Origin: RPQJ01 sp963762315
GTDB taxonomy: Bacteria > Pseudomonadota > Gammaproteobacteria > Steroidobacterales > Steroidobacteraceae
Direction: 5' to 3'
Length of the DNA: 64,000 nt
NCBI GenBank assembly: GCA_963762315.1
Contig: CAVXKO010000006.1
Coordinates: 434,001-498,000 of the forward strand
Of this stretch, positions 34,995 through 44,736 are shown one piece after another. The notes under the pieces were generated by a model. That model ran no database searches. It was given only the letters and a program-made list of their open reading frames with translations, and was not told the DNA's origin. Within the stretch, counting starts at the first letter, position 1, and the number at the start of each line of letters is the position of its first letter. A program made the position numbers and the translations under genes.

Positions 34995-35552
34995 CTAGTG
35001 AGGGCGCTTCTCGCGGAACGCGTCGAGCATCAGCAGCACCGCACCGATCGTGATGGCGCTGTCGGCGATGTTGAACGCGGGAAAGTACGCCCCGCCCCAG
35101 TGGGCATGGATGAAGTCGACGACGTACCCGTGCACGACGCGGTCGATCACGTTGCCGACGGCGCCGCCGACGATCAGCGCGAGCGAAATCGGCAGCAGCC
35201 GCTCCCCGCGCGGCAGGCGCCACAGCCAGACGACGAGCGCGACGCTCACGATGGAACCGAGCGCGATGAAAAACCCGCGCTGCCAGCCGGAAGCGCCGGC
35301 CAGGATGCTGAACGCCGCGCCGGTGTTGTGCAGCAGCGTGAAATCGAGAACCGGCAGCACTTCCACGCGCTCGTACAGCTCGAGGAAGCGGGTGACGAGG
35401 AACTTCGTCGCCTGGTCCAGCGCGATCACCGCGACCGACAGCCACAACCACGCCGCCGGATGCGTGCGCTGCGTCAGCCACGTGATCGTGGAGGTGTGCG
35501 GTGCGGGCGGATCGGCCGCGGCCGTCGGTCGTTGTTCGTTCGAGGTGCTCAT
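34995..35552 (-). CDS. lspA: Lipoprotein signal peptidase II
   Basis: A 185-residue inner-membrane aspartyl protease that cuts the signal peptide of diacylated prolipoproteins. Four hydrophobic segments; catalytic Asp in GAVGNVIDRVVHGYVVDF and PAFNIADSAITIG; TLLHNTGAAFS is also diagnostic. The N-terminus carries an extra 25-residue polar extension. ATG 35552 overlaps the ileS stop by four bases. Confidence 0.96.
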   Translation of the reverse strand: MSTSNEQRPTAAADPPAPHTSTITWLTQRTHPAAWLWLSVAVIALDQATKFLVTRFLELYERVEVLPVLDFTLLHNTGAAFSILAGASGWQRGFFIALGSIVSVALVVWLWRLPRGERLLPISLALIVGGAVGNVIDRVVHGYVVDFIHAHWGGAYFPAFNIADSAITIGAVLLMLDAFREKRPH

Positions 35553-38371
35553 GCGAATCGGCGGACCTCCCCAGCTCCATCCAGGTTGACCGCGCAGCGG
35601 CCGCAGAGTTCGGGATGCGCGGCCACGCTGCCGACATCGTCGCGCCTGTGCCAGCAGCGGACGCACTTCGTCGCCTGCGACGGGCGCACGTGCAGCCACA
35701 GTCCGCTCTTGCCTTCGGCGTCGGCAGCCACCGCCTCGGCCGACCGCTGCTCGAGGCTGTCCACGCGGGCTTCCGACGTGATCAGCACGAATCGCAGTTC
35801 GTCGCCGAGCGGCTCGAGCGCGGTGCGCCATTGCTGCGTGCCGTAGAGATCGACCACCGCGTCGAGCGGCGCGCCGATCTCGCCGGCCACGCGCAAACGC
35901 TCCAGTTCGCGCAGCACGGCCGCACGCGCCTCGAGCACCTTCGGCCAGTCGATACCCGCCGCATCGGCGGCGATCGCCGGCAACTTCGCCCAGGTTTCGA
36001 GGAACACCGATTCGGCGCGCGTCCCCGGCAGGAAGCGCCAGATCTCTTCCGCAGTGAACGACAGGATGGGCGCGAGCCAGCGCGCCATCGCGTCGGCGAT
36101 CCAGTACATCGCCGTCTGCGCGGAGCGGCGCGGCAGGCCGCGGGCTGGCGTCGTGTAGAGCCGGTCCTTGATCACGTCGAGATAGAACCCGCCCAGGTCG
36201 ACCACGCAGAAGTTGTGCAGCTTCTGGTAGATGAGATGGAAATCGTAGCTGCGATACGCGGCGACGATCTCCTCCTGCAGCACGCGGGTGCGCTCCAGCG
36301 CCCAGCGGTCCAGCGAGATCATCTGCTCGAACGGCACTGCATCCTTCGCGGGATCGAAGCCGGCCAGGTTGCCGAGCAGGAAGCGCGCGGTATTGCGGAT
36401 GCGGCGGTACGAATCCGAGGTGCGCTTCAGGATCTCGTCCGACACGCTGATCTCGTTCGCGTAATCGGTGGCCGCGACCCAAAGGCGCAGGATGTCCGCG
36501 CCGAGCGTGCTCATCACCTTCTGCGGCAGGATGACGTTGCCGAGCGACTTCGACATCTTGCGGCCCTTCTCGTCCACGGTGAAGCCGTGGGTGAGCACGC
36601 CCTTGTAGGGTGCGTGGCCTTTCTGCGCGACGGACGTGAGCAGCGAACTGTGGAACCAGCCGCGGTGCTGGTCCGAGCCCTCGAGATAAAGGTCGGCCGG
36701 CGTGCGGATCTCCGGGAACAGCTTCGAGACGCAGTGGTGCGAAACGCCGGAGTCCACCCACACGTCCATGATGTCGGTGACTTTCTCGTAATGCGCCGCT
36801 TCCTCGCCGAGGAGCAACTGCGGGTCGAGCTCCCACCAGGCGTCGATGCCGGCGGTTTCGACGAGCGCGGCCACACGCTCGACGAGTGCGGGCGTATCCG
36901 GGTGCAGTTCGCCGGTCTGCCTGTGGGTGAACAACGAGAGCGGCACGCCCCAGGTGCGCTGGCGCGAGATGCACCAGTCCGGGCGGCCCTCGATCATGCT
37001 GTAGATGCGCTGCTCGCCCCAGCCGGGCGTCCACTCGACCTTGCCGATCTCCTCGAGCGCGGCCTTGCGCAGGCCCGCCTGCTCCATGCTGATGAACCAT
37101 TGCGGGGTCGCGCGGAAGATCACCGGCGTCTTGTGGCGCCAGCAGTGCGGATAACTGTGGCGGAACGGCTCGTGGTGCAGCAGCGCGCCGCGCTCGCCGA
37201 GCACCTCGACGACGTGCTTGTTCGCGTCGAACACCTTCTCGCCCGCGAACAGCGGCGTCGCCGCGAGGAAGCGGCCGTCGCTGCCGACCGGATTGTCGAC
37301 GGGCAGGCCGTACTTCTTGCCGACGACGAAGTCTTCCTGGCCGTGGCCCGGCGCCGTGTGCACCGCACCCGTGCCGCTCTCGAGCGTGACGTGCTCGCCG
37401 AGGATCGTGGGCACCGTGCGTTCGTAGAACGGATGGCGCAGCTGCAGGTGCTCGAGCGCCTCGCCCTTCACGCGCGCAATCTCGCGCGACGAGCCGATGC
37501 CTGCGCGCTTCAGCACGGACGGCGCGAGTTCCGACGCGAGGATCAGGATCTCTTCGCCGTGGCCCGTGTCGACGGCCAGCAGCGAGTAATCGAACTCGGG
37601 ATGCACCGCCACGGCCTGGTTGGCCGGCAGCGTCCACGGCGTGGTGGTCCAGATCACGACGCTCGCCCGGCCGCCGGGCAGCGCCGAGCCGCCGACGCGC
37701 TTCGCGAGATCGGCCCGGTCGATCACTGCAAACCGGACGTCGATCGAGGGCGACGTGCGCTCTTCGTATTCGACCTCGGCCTCGGCCAGGGCCGAGCGGC
37801 AATCGAGGCACCAGTGCACGGGCTTGTAGCCCTTGTAGAGGTGCCCGTTGCGGATGATCTGCGCGAACGCACGCAGCTGTTCGGCCTCGTAGCGCGGCGC
37901 CAGCGTCATGTAGGGGTGGGCCCAGTCGCCCATCACGCCGAGCCGGATGAAATCCTTGCGCTGCACGTCGATCTGCTCGAGCGCGAACTCCCGGCACGCC
38001 TGGCGGAACGCCTTGGCGTCGAGGTTCTTGGCGTCGCGGCCACGCACCTTCTCCACCGCGTGCTCGATCGGCAGGCCGTGGCAATCCCAGCCGGGCACGT
38101 ACGGCGCGTCATAGCCGTCGAGGGTGCGCGACTTGACGATGATGTCCTTGAGGATCTTGTTGACCGAGTGGCCGATGTGGATCGCGCCGTTCGCATACGG
38201 CGGACCGTCGTGAAGGATGAACTTCGGACGGTCCCTGGCCGCGGCGCGCAACTTTTCGTAGATGCGGTGCTCGTCCCACCAGGCGAGCATCTCGGGCTCG
38301 CGACGTGCGAGGTCGCCCTTCATCGGAAAGGCGGTCTCGGGCAGGTTGACGGTGTTCTTGTAGTCGGACAT
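35549..38371 (-). CDS. ileS: Isoleucyl-tRNA synthetase
   Basis: A 940-residue class Ia synthetase charging tRNA-Ile. The HIGH motif is in PPYANGAIHIGHSVNKIL, KMSKS in KGRKMSKSLGN, the editing domain includes VIWTTTPWTLPANQAV, and the C-terminal zinc finger uses KCVRCWHRRDDVG and ELCGRCAVNL. Length and order are normal for the bacterial type. It is cotranscribed with lspA. Confidence 0.98.
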   Translation of the reverse strand: MSDYKNTVNLPETAFPMKGDLARREPEMLAWWDEHRIYEKLRAAARDRPKFILHDGPPYANGAIHIGHSVNKILKDIIVKSRTLDGYDAPYVPGWDCHGLPIEHAVEKVRGRDAKNLDAKAFRQACREFALEQIDVQRKDFIRLGVMGDWAHPYMTLAPRYEAEQLRAFAQIIRNGHLYKGYKPVHWCLDCRSALAEAEVEYEERTSPSIDVRFAVIDRADLAKRVGGSALPGGRASVVIWTTTPWTLPANQAVAVHPEFDYSLLAVDTGHGEEILILASELAPSVLKRAGIGSSREIARVKGEALEHLQLRHPFYERTVPTILGEHVTLESGTGAVHTAPGHGQEDFVVGKKYGLPVDNPVGSDGRFLAATPLFAGEKVFDANKHVVEVLGERGALLHHEPFRHSYPHCWRHKTPVIFRATPQWFISMEQAGLRKAALEEIGKVEWTPGWGEQRIYSMIEGRPDWCISRQRTWGVPLSLFTHRQTGELHPDTPALVERVAALVETAGIDAWWELDPQLLLGEEAAHYEKVTDIMDVWVDSGVSHHCVSKLFPEIRTPADLYLEGSDQHRGWFHSSLLTSVAQKGHAPYKGVLTHGFTVDEKGRKMSKSLGNVILPQKVMSTLGADILRLWVAATDYANEISVSDEILKRTSDSYRRIRNTARFLLGNLAGFDPAKDAVPFEQMISLDRWALERTRVLQEEIVAAYRSYDFHLIYQKLHNFCVVDLGGFYLDVIKDRLYTTPARGLPRRSAQTAMYWIADAMARWLAPILSFTAEEIWRFLPGTRAESVFLETWAKLPAIAADAAGIDWPKVLEARAAVLRELERLRVAGEIGAPLDAVVDLYGTQQWRTALEPLGDELRFVLITSEARVDSLEQRSAEAVAADAEGKSGLWLHVRPSQATKCVRCWHRRDDVGSVAAHPELCGRCAVNLDGAGEVRRFA

Positions 38372-38449
38372 CGGGGGCGCGGATTCACTGCTGATCGCTG
38401 AGCGAACCTGAAATTTTGAACGAATTCAGAGATTTAATCCAGAAAAAGT

Positions 38450-38526
38450 CACCTCTCCCGCTTGCGGCATCGGTCCCTACCTCTCCCGCTTGCGGGAGAG
38501 GTCGGCCGTCAGGCCGGGTGAGGGTG
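38450..38526. repeat. Palindromic repeat between ileS and ribF
   Basis: A partial unit (ACCTCTCCCGCTTGCGG) is followed by a full unit (CTACCTCTCCCGCTTGCGGG) and GGCCGGGTGAGGG. It is the same element as at 29296, here in inverse orientation, placed just downstream of the ribF stop. Confidence 0.9.
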
Positions 38527-38544
38527 CGAAGCGGGTGAGGGCAA

Positions 38545-39472
38545 TCAGATCCCGAGCAATGCGCGGGCCTGGGCGGCGTCCTTATGCATCTGCTCGACCA
38601 GCGCGTCGAGCGACTCGAATTTCCGCTCGTCGCGAAGGCGCTGGACGAAGTCGACGTCGAGGTACTTGCCATACAGGTCGCCGTCGAACTCGAACACGTG
38701 GACTTCGAGCAGCGGGTCGGTCCCGTTGATCGTCGGCCGCGTGCCGAGACTGACGACTGCAGGGTGGTCGACCAGCCCGCCCCCGCTGACCCGCACCGCG
38801 AAGATCCCCACAGAGCGGCACCACCTTGCGGTGCAGGGCCAGGTTCGCGGTGGGGTAACCGAACTTGCGGCCGAGTTGCTGACCGCGACGCACGCGCCCG
38901 GCAATGCGGTACGGACGCCCGAGCAGCGACTGTGCTCGCTGCAAGTCGCCTCGCCCGAGCGCCTCGCGCACCAGCGAACTGCTGACGCGCTCGCCGTCGA
39001 CGAGGAACCGCCCGACCTCCTCGACCGAGAACCCGTGCCGCGCGCCCTGCTCGCGCAGCGTCTCGATGTTGCCTTCGCGCTTGCGGGCGAAGTGGAAATC
39101 GTGGCCGACGACGAGATGGCGCGTGCCGAGGCCGCCCACCAGCAACCGGTCGACGAACTCCTGCGCGCTGATGTTCTGCATGCGGCGATCGAAGCGCAGG
39201 ATCACCGCACGATCGATGCCGTAGAGCGGCAGCGCTTCGACCTTCTCGCGCAGCCGCATCAGGCGCGAGGGAGCCGTCTCCCCTTCGAAGTATTCGCGCG
39301 GCGTCGGCTCGAACGTCACGACCGTCGCCGGCAATCCGAGCGCCCTCGCCTTCTCCCGGACGGCCGCCAGCAGGTGCTGATGCCCGCGATGCACGCCGTC
39401 GTAGTTGCCGATCGTGACGACGCTGCCGCGATGCCGCTCGCGCAGGTTGTGGATTCCCCGGATCAGTTGCAT
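38545..39472 (-). CDS. ribF: Bifunctional riboflavin kinase/FAD synthetase (one frameshift)
   Basis: About 309 residues forming FMN from riboflavin and then FAD. The N-terminal adenylyltransferase domain has VVTIGNYDGVHRGHQHLL, VVGHDFHFARKREGN and ISSTLVR-like VSSSLVREALGRGD; the C-terminal kinase domain has GRKFGYPTANLALHRK and LGTRPTINGTDPLLEVHVFEF. The frame changes at about 38809-38813, where CTCTGTGGGGATC replaces the expected CTCTGGGGGATC: one extra base. As this gene is normally essential, the shift is most likely an error in the sequence. It lies between murJ and ileS, the usual order. Confidence 0.9.
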
Positions 39473-39484
39473 GGCGGCGCCGCC

Positions 39485-41077
39485 TCAGGCGTTGCGCGGC
39501 GGGATCGGCCCGACGCTGCGCACCCGCAGGTGCCCGATCCGCATGCCGAGCACGTACAGGACGCCGAAATAGATCCCTGCGCCGCCGATCACCAGCAGCG
39601 CCATCCATTCCATGCGCTGCAGCGTGTGCATCGCCATCCAGCGCTCGGTGCTGCCGGCGACGTACCAGAGGAACAGCCCCATCAGCACGTTGCCCGCGAC
39701 CACCTGCACCAGCATCGGCCGCCAGCCCGGTGCGTGATGCAGCACGTGCTCCCGGCGCAGCCCGCGATACAGCATGTAGGCGTTGTACCAGGCGCTGATG
39801 CCGATGTTGAGCGCGAGGAAGGCGTGCAGGCCGGGCTGCTTGCTGTTGAACGCCATCGGCAGCACGATGAAAAGGTTGAGCGCCATGTTCACCGCAAGCG
39901 CCCGGATGCCGATGCGCATCGGCGTGCGCGTGTCCTGCCGCGCGAAAAACCCGGGCGCGAGCACCTTCACGAGACTGAAGCCCATCAGTCCGCTGGAGAA
40001 CGCCATCACGGCCAGCGCGGACATGCGCACGTCCTGCGCGTCGAACTCGCCGTAATGGAAGATCGCCACGGTGAGCGGCCCGGCCAGCACGATCAGCGCG
40101 ACGGTGGCCGGGGTGACGACGACGACCGTGAGGCGCAGCGCCCAGTCGAGCGTCGCCGCGAAGCGTTCGACCGACTGCGCGGAGTGATGCGCCGACAGGC
40201 CGGGCAGGATCACCGTCGCGAGCGCCACGCTGAACACGCCGAGCGGAAACTCCATCAGGCGATCGGCGTAGTACAGCCACGAGATGCTGCCGGTCACGAG
40301 GAACGATGCGATCAGCGTGTCGAGCAGCAGCGCCACCTGCGAAACGGACGAGCCGAAAATCGCCGGCAGCATGAGCTGGCCGATCTTCTTCACGCCCGCG
40401 TCGCCCCACCGCCAGCGCGGCCGGCGCAGCAGGCCCAGCCTCACCATTGCCGGCAACTGGAAGGCGAGTTGCACTGCACCCGCCACGAACACGCCTACCG
40501 AAAGCACGACGCCCGGCTGCTCGAAGCGCGGCGCGATCCATGCGGCGAACCCGATCATCACGAGGTTCATCAGCGTCGACATCAGCGCCGGCACGGTGAA
40601 TCGCTGGTAACTGTTGAGGACGCCCGAGGCCAGCGACGCCAGCGAGATGAACAACAGGTAGGGGAAGGTCCAGCGGAGCATTTCGACCGTGAGGTCGAAT
40701 TTGCCCTGGTCCGCGTGGAAGCCCGGCGCGAAGAGCAGCACGAACACGGGCGCCGCAATGATGCCGATGATCGTGACCACCGACATGAACCACGCCATGG
40801 TCCCCATCGCGCCGTCGACGAGCTCGCGCACCTCGTCGTGCGTGCGCTGCACCTTGTATTCGGAGACCACCGGCACGAAGGCCTGCGAGAACGCACCCTC
40901 GGCGAACAGGCGGCGCATGAAGTTCGGAATCTTGAAGGCGACGAGGAACGCGTCCATCAGGACGCCGGCGCCGAACATCCTTGAATAGACCATGTCGCGC
41001 AGCAGGCCCGTGACCCGGGACAACAGGGTCAGGCCACCGACGATGGACGTGCTGCGGAAGAAGCCGCCTCCGCTCAA
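39485..41077 (-). CDS. murJ: Lipid II flippase MurJ
   Basis: A 530-residue membrane protein of the MVF/MurJ family with about 14 hydrophobic segments. It moves lipid II across the inner membrane for peptidoglycan synthesis. Typical are STSIVGGLTLLSRVTGLLRDMV at the start, AFLVAFKIPNFMRRLFAEGAFSQAFVP, and DRLMEFPLGVFSVALATVILP. Full length and intact frame. ribF follows after 12 bases. Confidence 0.96.
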   Translation of the reverse strand: MSGGGFFRSTSIVGGLTLLSRVTGLLRDMVYSRMFGAGVLMDAFLVAFKIPNFMRRLFAEGAFSQAFVPVVSEYKVQRTHDEVRELVDGAMGTMAWFMSVVTIIGIIAAPVFVLLFAPGFHADQGKFDLTVEMLRWTFPYLLFISLASLASGVLNSYQRFTVPALMSTLMNLVMIGFAAWIAPRFEQPGVVLSVGVFVAGAVQLAFQLPAMVRLGLLRRPRWRWGDAGVKKIGQLMLPAIFGSSVSQVALLLDTLIASFLVTGSISWLYYADRLMEFPLGVFSVALATVILPGLSAHHSAQSVERFAATLDWALRLTVVVVTPATVALIVLAGPLTVAIFHYGEFDAQDVRMSALAVMAFSSGLMGFSLVKVLAPGFFARQDTRTPMRIGIRALAVNMALNLFIVLPMAFNSKQPGLHAFLALNIGISAWYNAYMLYRGLRREHVLHHAPGWRPMLVQVVAGNVLMGLFLWYVAGSTERWMAMHTLQRMEWMALLVIGGAGIYFGVLYVLGMRIGHLRVRSVGPIPPRNA

Positions 41078-41155
41078 GGGGTTACCTCACGGAAGGTCAC
41101 GGGGAGGCGTGTCGGTGGGTGCGCATGAGCGGCGCATGATAACGGAGAGCAGCTG

Positions 41156-41289
41156 CCCTCACCCTAGCCCTCTCCCGCAAGCGGGAGAGGGAATCGACGC
41201 CCTCACCCTAGCCCTCTCCCGCAAGCGGGAGACGGAATCGACCACCTCTCCCGCTTGCGGGAGAGGTCGGCGGCACGCCGGGTGAGGGT
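41156..41289. repeat. Palindromic repeat cluster, three units, between murJ and rpsT
   Basis: Two units in one orientation (CCCTCACCCTAGCCCTCTCCCGC...) and one in the other (ACCTCTCCCGCTTGCGGGAG followed by GCCGGGTGAGGG). The middle unit has one mismatch (GAGACGG). The cluster fills most of the divergent murJ-rpsT intergenic region. Confidence 0.9.
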
Positions 41290-41403
41290 CATTGTCATAG
41301 GGAAACTTGACCTTCCGGACCCGCATCGCCAAAATACGCGGCTCTTTTACCGACCGGTCGGCCCATCCCATCTCGGGGGCGCCGTCCGCAGGAGACCGAT
41401 TCC

Positions 41404-41673
41404 GTGGCGAACATCAAGTCCGCAGAAAAGCGTGCCCGGCAGGACGTCAAGCGTCGCGCCCACAACATGGCCGCCCGTTCCCGCCTCCGCACCTCGATCA
41501 AGAAGGTGCTGACCGCCATTGGCGACGGCAACAAGGCCGACGCCACCGCCGCCTTCAAGGCCGCACAGCCCGTGATCGACACGATGGTGACCAAGGGCAT
41601 CATTCACAGCAACAAGGCGGCGCGCCACAAGCGTGAGCTGAACGCCAAGATCAAGGCGCTCGCGGCCAAGTAA
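41404..41673 (+). CDS. rpsT: 30S ribosomal protein S20
   Basis: An 89-residue basic protein of the small ribosomal subunit. MANIKSAEKRARQDVKRRAH and the closing SNKAARHKRELNAKIKALA are diagnostic. The start codon is GTG 41404. A strong terminator follows 22 bases after the stop, so it is monocistronic. Confidence 0.98.
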   Translation: MANIKSAEKRARQDVKRRAHNMAARSRLRTSIKKVLTAIGDGNKADATAAFKAAQPVIDTMVTKGIIHSNKAARHKRELNAKIKALAAK

Positions 41674-41694
41674 GCCCGGGTTCCTGGATCGACG

Positions 41695-41722
41695 AAAAAG
41701 CCGGCTCGAAGCCGGCTTTTTC
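41695..41722 (+). terminator. Rho-independent terminator of rpsT
   Basis: AAAAAGCCGGCT / AGCCGGCTTTTT with a three-base loop: twelve paired bases ending in a T run, then TTTTC. Confidence 0.92.
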
Positions 41723-41736
41723 ATTTTCGAACAGCG

Positions 41737-41833
41737 CCCTCACCCGCCCTTCGGGCGACCTCTCCCGTGAACGGGAGAGGTGAACCGCACCCTCACCCGC
41801 GCTGTGCGCGACCTTTCCCGCAGGCGGGAGAGG
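41737..41833. repeat. Palindromic repeat, two units, between rpsT and obg
   Basis: Two direct units (CCCTCACCC...GACCTCTCCCG-TGAA-CGGGAGAGG and a second with CTTTCCCGCAGGCGGGAGAGG). They start 14 bases after the rpsT terminator and end beside the obg stop. Confidence 0.88.
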
Positions 41834-41839
41834 CGAGAG

Positions 41840-42892
41840 CTACTCTTCCTCGGCCGCGGCAGCAGCGTCCGCCTCGTCACGCGCCATCTCGTCGAGCCGC
41901 CGCATGATGGCCTGGCAGAGTTCCTGCGTGCCTGTGCGCGTCGCGCCCGAGATGCGCATCACCGGCCCCTTCCAGCGCAGGCGACGCACGATGTCCTTGC
42001 AGCGCTTGTCCGCTTCCGCTGGCGGCAGCAGGTCGAGCTTGTTGAGCACCAGCCAGCGCTCGCGCTTGGCCAATTCCGGGCTGAACTTCTTGAGCTCGCC
42101 CGCGATGGCGCGCGCATCGACTACCGGGTCAGCCTCCGGATCGGGCGGAGCGATGTCGACGAGGTGCAGCAGCAGGCGCGTGCGCTGCAGGTGCCTGAGG
42201 AAACGAATCCCAAGGCCGGCGCCGTCGGCCGCGCCTTCGATGAGGCCCGGGATGTCGGCCATCACGAAGCTCTGGTGCTGGCCGACGTACACGACGCCGA
42301 GGTTCGGGTGCAGCGTGGTGAACGGGTAATCCGCGATCTTCGGGCGCGCCGCCGAAACGGCCGCGATCAACGTCGACTTGCCGGCGTTCGGCATGCCGAG
42401 CAGGCCCACGTCCGCCAGGAGCTTCAGCTCGAGGCGCAACTCACGCTTCTCGCCCGCCGTGCCCGGGGTCGACTTGCGCGGCGCGCGGTTGGTGCTGCTC
42501 TTGAAGCGCTGGTTGCCGAGGCCGCCCTTGCCGCCGCGCGCGACCATGACGCGGTCGCCGTCCCCCGTGAGATCGCCGAGCATCTCCTCGGTGTCGACGT
42601 CGTACACGACGGTTCCCACCGGCACGACGATCTCGGCATCCTCCCCGCCCCGGCCGCTGCAGTCGTCGCTGCCGCCCGGCTCGCCGTTGCCCGCCTTGAA
42701 GGTACGCATGTAGCGGAAGTCGGCCAGCGTGTTGAGGCCCTTCTTCGCGACGAGGTAGACGTGACCGCCGTCGCCGCCGTCACCGCCGCTCGGTCCGCCG
42801 AACGGCATGAACTTTTCGCGGCGGAAACTCACCATGCCGCGTCCGCCGCTGCCGGCCTGCGCCTTGATCGTGGCTTCGTCGACGAACTTCAT
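41840..42892 (-). CDS. obg: GTPase Obg/CgtA
   Basis: A 350-residue GTPase that binds the 50S subunit and links ribosome assembly to stress. N-terminal glycine-rich Obg fold (MKFVDEATIKAQAGSGGRG to about 158), then G1 GMPNAGKST, G3 DIPGLIEGA, G4 NKLDLL and G5 region SGATRTG. A short acidic tail follows (ADAAAAAEEE). ATG 42892 is chosen over an in-frame ATG at 42925 because MKFVDEA is the universal N-terminus. Third in rplU-rpmA-obg. Confidence 0.97.
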   Translation of the reverse strand: MKFVDEATIKAQAGSGGRGMVSFRREKFMPFGGPSGGDGGDGGHVYLVAKKGLNTLADFRYMRTFKAGNGEPGGSDDCSGRGGEDAEIVVPVGTVVYDVDTEEMLGDLTGDGDRVMVARGGKGGLGNQRFKSSTNRAPRKSTPGTAGEKRELRLELKLLADVGLLGMPNAGKSTLIAAVSAARPKIADYPFTTLHPNLGVVYVGQHQSFVMADIPGLIEGAADGAGLGIRFLRHLQRTRLLLHLVDIAPPDPEADPVVDARAIAGELKKFSPELAKRERWLVLNKLDLLPPAEADKRCKDIVRRLRWKGPVMRISGATRTGTQELCQAIMRRLDEMARDEADAAAAAEEE

Positions 42893-42903
42893 GGAGGGAT
42901 CCC

Positions 42904-42935
42904 CGAAAAGCAAAAGCCCCGGCACGGCCGGGGCT
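42904..42935 (-). terminator. Hairpin between rpmA and obg
   Basis: On the minus strand AGCCCCGGC / GCCGGGGCT with a three-base loop, then TTTTGCTTTTC. It lies between the rpmA stop and obg start, so it probably attenuates read-through from the ribosomal protein genes into obg. Confidence 0.75.
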
Positions 42936-42970
42936 CTGCGTTTTCAACCCGGCCGCGAGGGCCGCGGGCC

Positions 42971-43231
42971 TCAGCCCTGCGGCTCGATGCTGACGTGCAC
43001 GCGCTGTTCGATGCCCTTGCGCTTGAACTGCACCCTGCCGTCCACGAGCGCGAACAGCGTGTGGTCCGTGCCGATGCCCACGTTGTCGCCGGCGCGATAC
43101 TGCGTGCCGCGCTGACGGACGAGGATGTTGCCGGCCACGACGGTCTCGCCGCCGAACTTCTTCAGGCCGAGGCGCTTGCTCTCGGATTCGCGGCCGTTCT
43201 TGGTACTGCCGCCTGCTTTCTTATGTGCCAT
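42971..43231 (-). CDS. rpmA: 50S ribosomal protein L27
   Basis: An 86-residue protein near the peptidyl transferase centre. MAHKKAGGSTKNGRESESKR is the family N-terminus and GTDHTLFALVDGRVQF is also diagnostic. No N-terminal extension. It follows rplU by 36 bases. Confidence 0.98.
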   Translation of the reverse strand: MAHKKAGGSTKNGRESESKRLGLKKFGGETVVAGNILVRQRGTQYRAGDNVGIGTDHTLFALVDGRVQFKRKGIEQRVHVSIEPQG

Positions 43232-43267
43232 TTCTCAATGACTCCTGCTGAGCTGGGGATCCAGGCC

Positions 43268-43579
43268 TCAGGCCTGGATGCCTGTGATCTTGACCTGGGT
43301 GTAAAGCTGGCGATGCGTGCCCTGCCGCAGGTAGTGCTTGCGGCGGCGGAATTTCACGATCGGCACCTTGTCGGTCTGGCCGTGCTTCTGCACGGTGCCG
43401 GACACCTTGCTGCCGGCGACGAACGGCACGCCGATCTTGACGTCCACGCCCTTGCCCACCAGCACGACCTTGTCGAATTCCACGGCGGCACCGGGCTCGG
43501 CTTCGAGCTTTTCGATGCGAACCACGTCGCCTTCGGCGACGCGATACTGCTTGCCGCCCGTCTTGATGACCGCGTACAT
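43268..43579 (-). CDS. rplU: 50S ribosomal protein L21
   Basis: A 103-residue protein that binds 23S rRNA. MYAVIKTGGKQYRVAEGDVV and FRRRKHYLRQGTHRQLYTQV are diagnostic. First gene of rplU-rpmA-obg and divergent from ispB, as in most gammaproteobacteria. Confidence 0.98.
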   Translation of the reverse strand: MYAVIKTGGKQYRVAEGDVVRIEKLEAEPGAAVEFDKVVLVGKGVDVKIGVPFVAGSKVSGTVQKHGQTDKVPIVKFRRRKHYLRQGTHRQLYTQVKITGIQA

Positions 43580-43742
43580 GACTGTTCCACTCCAGAAGGA
43601 GGCCGGGGGGACCCGGCAGAAAGACGCGGGATTTTAGAGGGATGGGCGCTCCGAATCAAGCGCTTACGCGAATCCGGCCATTCCCTCGCCCACGTCCGGA
43701 AGGTACCATGACCGGTCTTAAGTCCATGATTTTGTCGCAGGA

Positions 43743-44711
43743 ATGCAACTAGAACAGATCCGGGGACCCGTCGCGGACGACCTGCGCCGAGTCGACCAGA
43801 CCATCGTCGAGTCCCTGGCCAGCGACATCGTGCTGGTCAACCAGATCTCGCAATACATCATCGGGAGCGGCGGCAAGCGCTTGCGCCCGCTGAGCGTGGT
43901 GCTGGCCGCCCGCGCCTGCGGCCACCGGGGCGACAAGCACATTGCGGCGGCTGCCATCATCGAATTCATCCATACGGCGACGCTGCTGCACGACGACGTC
44001 GTCGACGGCTCGGACATGCGCCGCGGCCGCGAGACGGCGAACAGCGTCTTCGGCAACGAGGCCAGCGTCCTGGTCGGCGACTACCTTTATTCGCGCGCGT
44101 TCCAGATGATGGTGGCGCTCGGCGACATGCGCATCCAGGAAGTCATGGCGAACGCGACCAACACCATCGCCGAGGGCGAGGTGTTGCAGCTGATGAACGC
44201 CCACGACCCGGACACGACCGAGGAGCGGTACCTCGAGGTCATCTACCGCAAAACCGCCCGGTTGTTCGAGGCTGGGGCGCAAGTGGCGGCGATCGTGTCC
44301 GCGGCCGGCCCCGAGGTCGAGCAGGCCATGATCACCTACGGCCGGCACCTCGGCGCGGCTTTCCAGTTGGTGGACGATGCGCTGGATTACACCGCCACCG
44401 CCGAGGAACTGGGCAAGAACCTGGGTGACGACCTCGCCGAGGGCAAGCCGACCTTGCCGCTGATCTACGCCATGGCCCACTCCTCGATCGAGGACACCGC
44501 CCGGTTGCGGATCGCCGTCGAGAACGGCGGTCTGGAAGATCTGGAACAAATCACCCGCACGATTGAATCGTCGGGGGGCCTTGAGTACACTGCGCGGCTC
44601 GCACGGCGGGAGAAGGATCTCGCCGTTGAGGCTCTCAGCCGACTCCCCGATTCGGCATTTCGGGACTCCCTCAGCGCGCTGGCGGAATTCGCGGTGGCCC
44701 GGACGTACTAG
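43743..44711 (+). CDS. ispB: Octaprenyl diphosphate synthase
   Basis: A 322-residue trans-prenyltransferase that builds the ubiquinone side chain from IPP and FPP. First Asp-rich motif in LLHDDVVDGSDMRRG, second in QLVDDALDYTATAEELGKNLGDD; GGKRLRPLSVVLAARA is the substrate-binding region. Chain length (octaprenyl) is assumed from homology and context. tRNA-Pro follows 25 bases after the stop. Confidence 0.95.
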   Translation: MQLEQIRGPVADDLRRVDQTIVESLASDIVLVNQISQYIIGSGGKRLRPLSVVLAARACGHRGDKHIAAAAIIEFIHTATLLHDDVVDGSDMRRGRETANSVFGNEASVLVGDYLYSRAFQMMVALGDMRIQEVMANATNTIAEGEVLQLMNAHDPDTTEERYLEVIYRKTARLFEAGAQVAAIVSAAGPEVEQAMITYGRHLGAAFQLVDDALDYTATAEELGKNLGDDLAEGKPTLPLIYAMAHSSIEDTARLRIAVENGGLEDLEQITRTIESSGGLEYTARLARREKDLAVEALSRLPDSAFRDSLSALAEFAVARTY

Positions 44712-44736
44712 TCGGGGCGCAGGCCGTGACCGGCTT

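Noticed and set aside
35501..38401. 966-codon open frame antisense to ileS
   Set aside because: High-GC antisense shadow; the ileS frame has all synthetase motifs.
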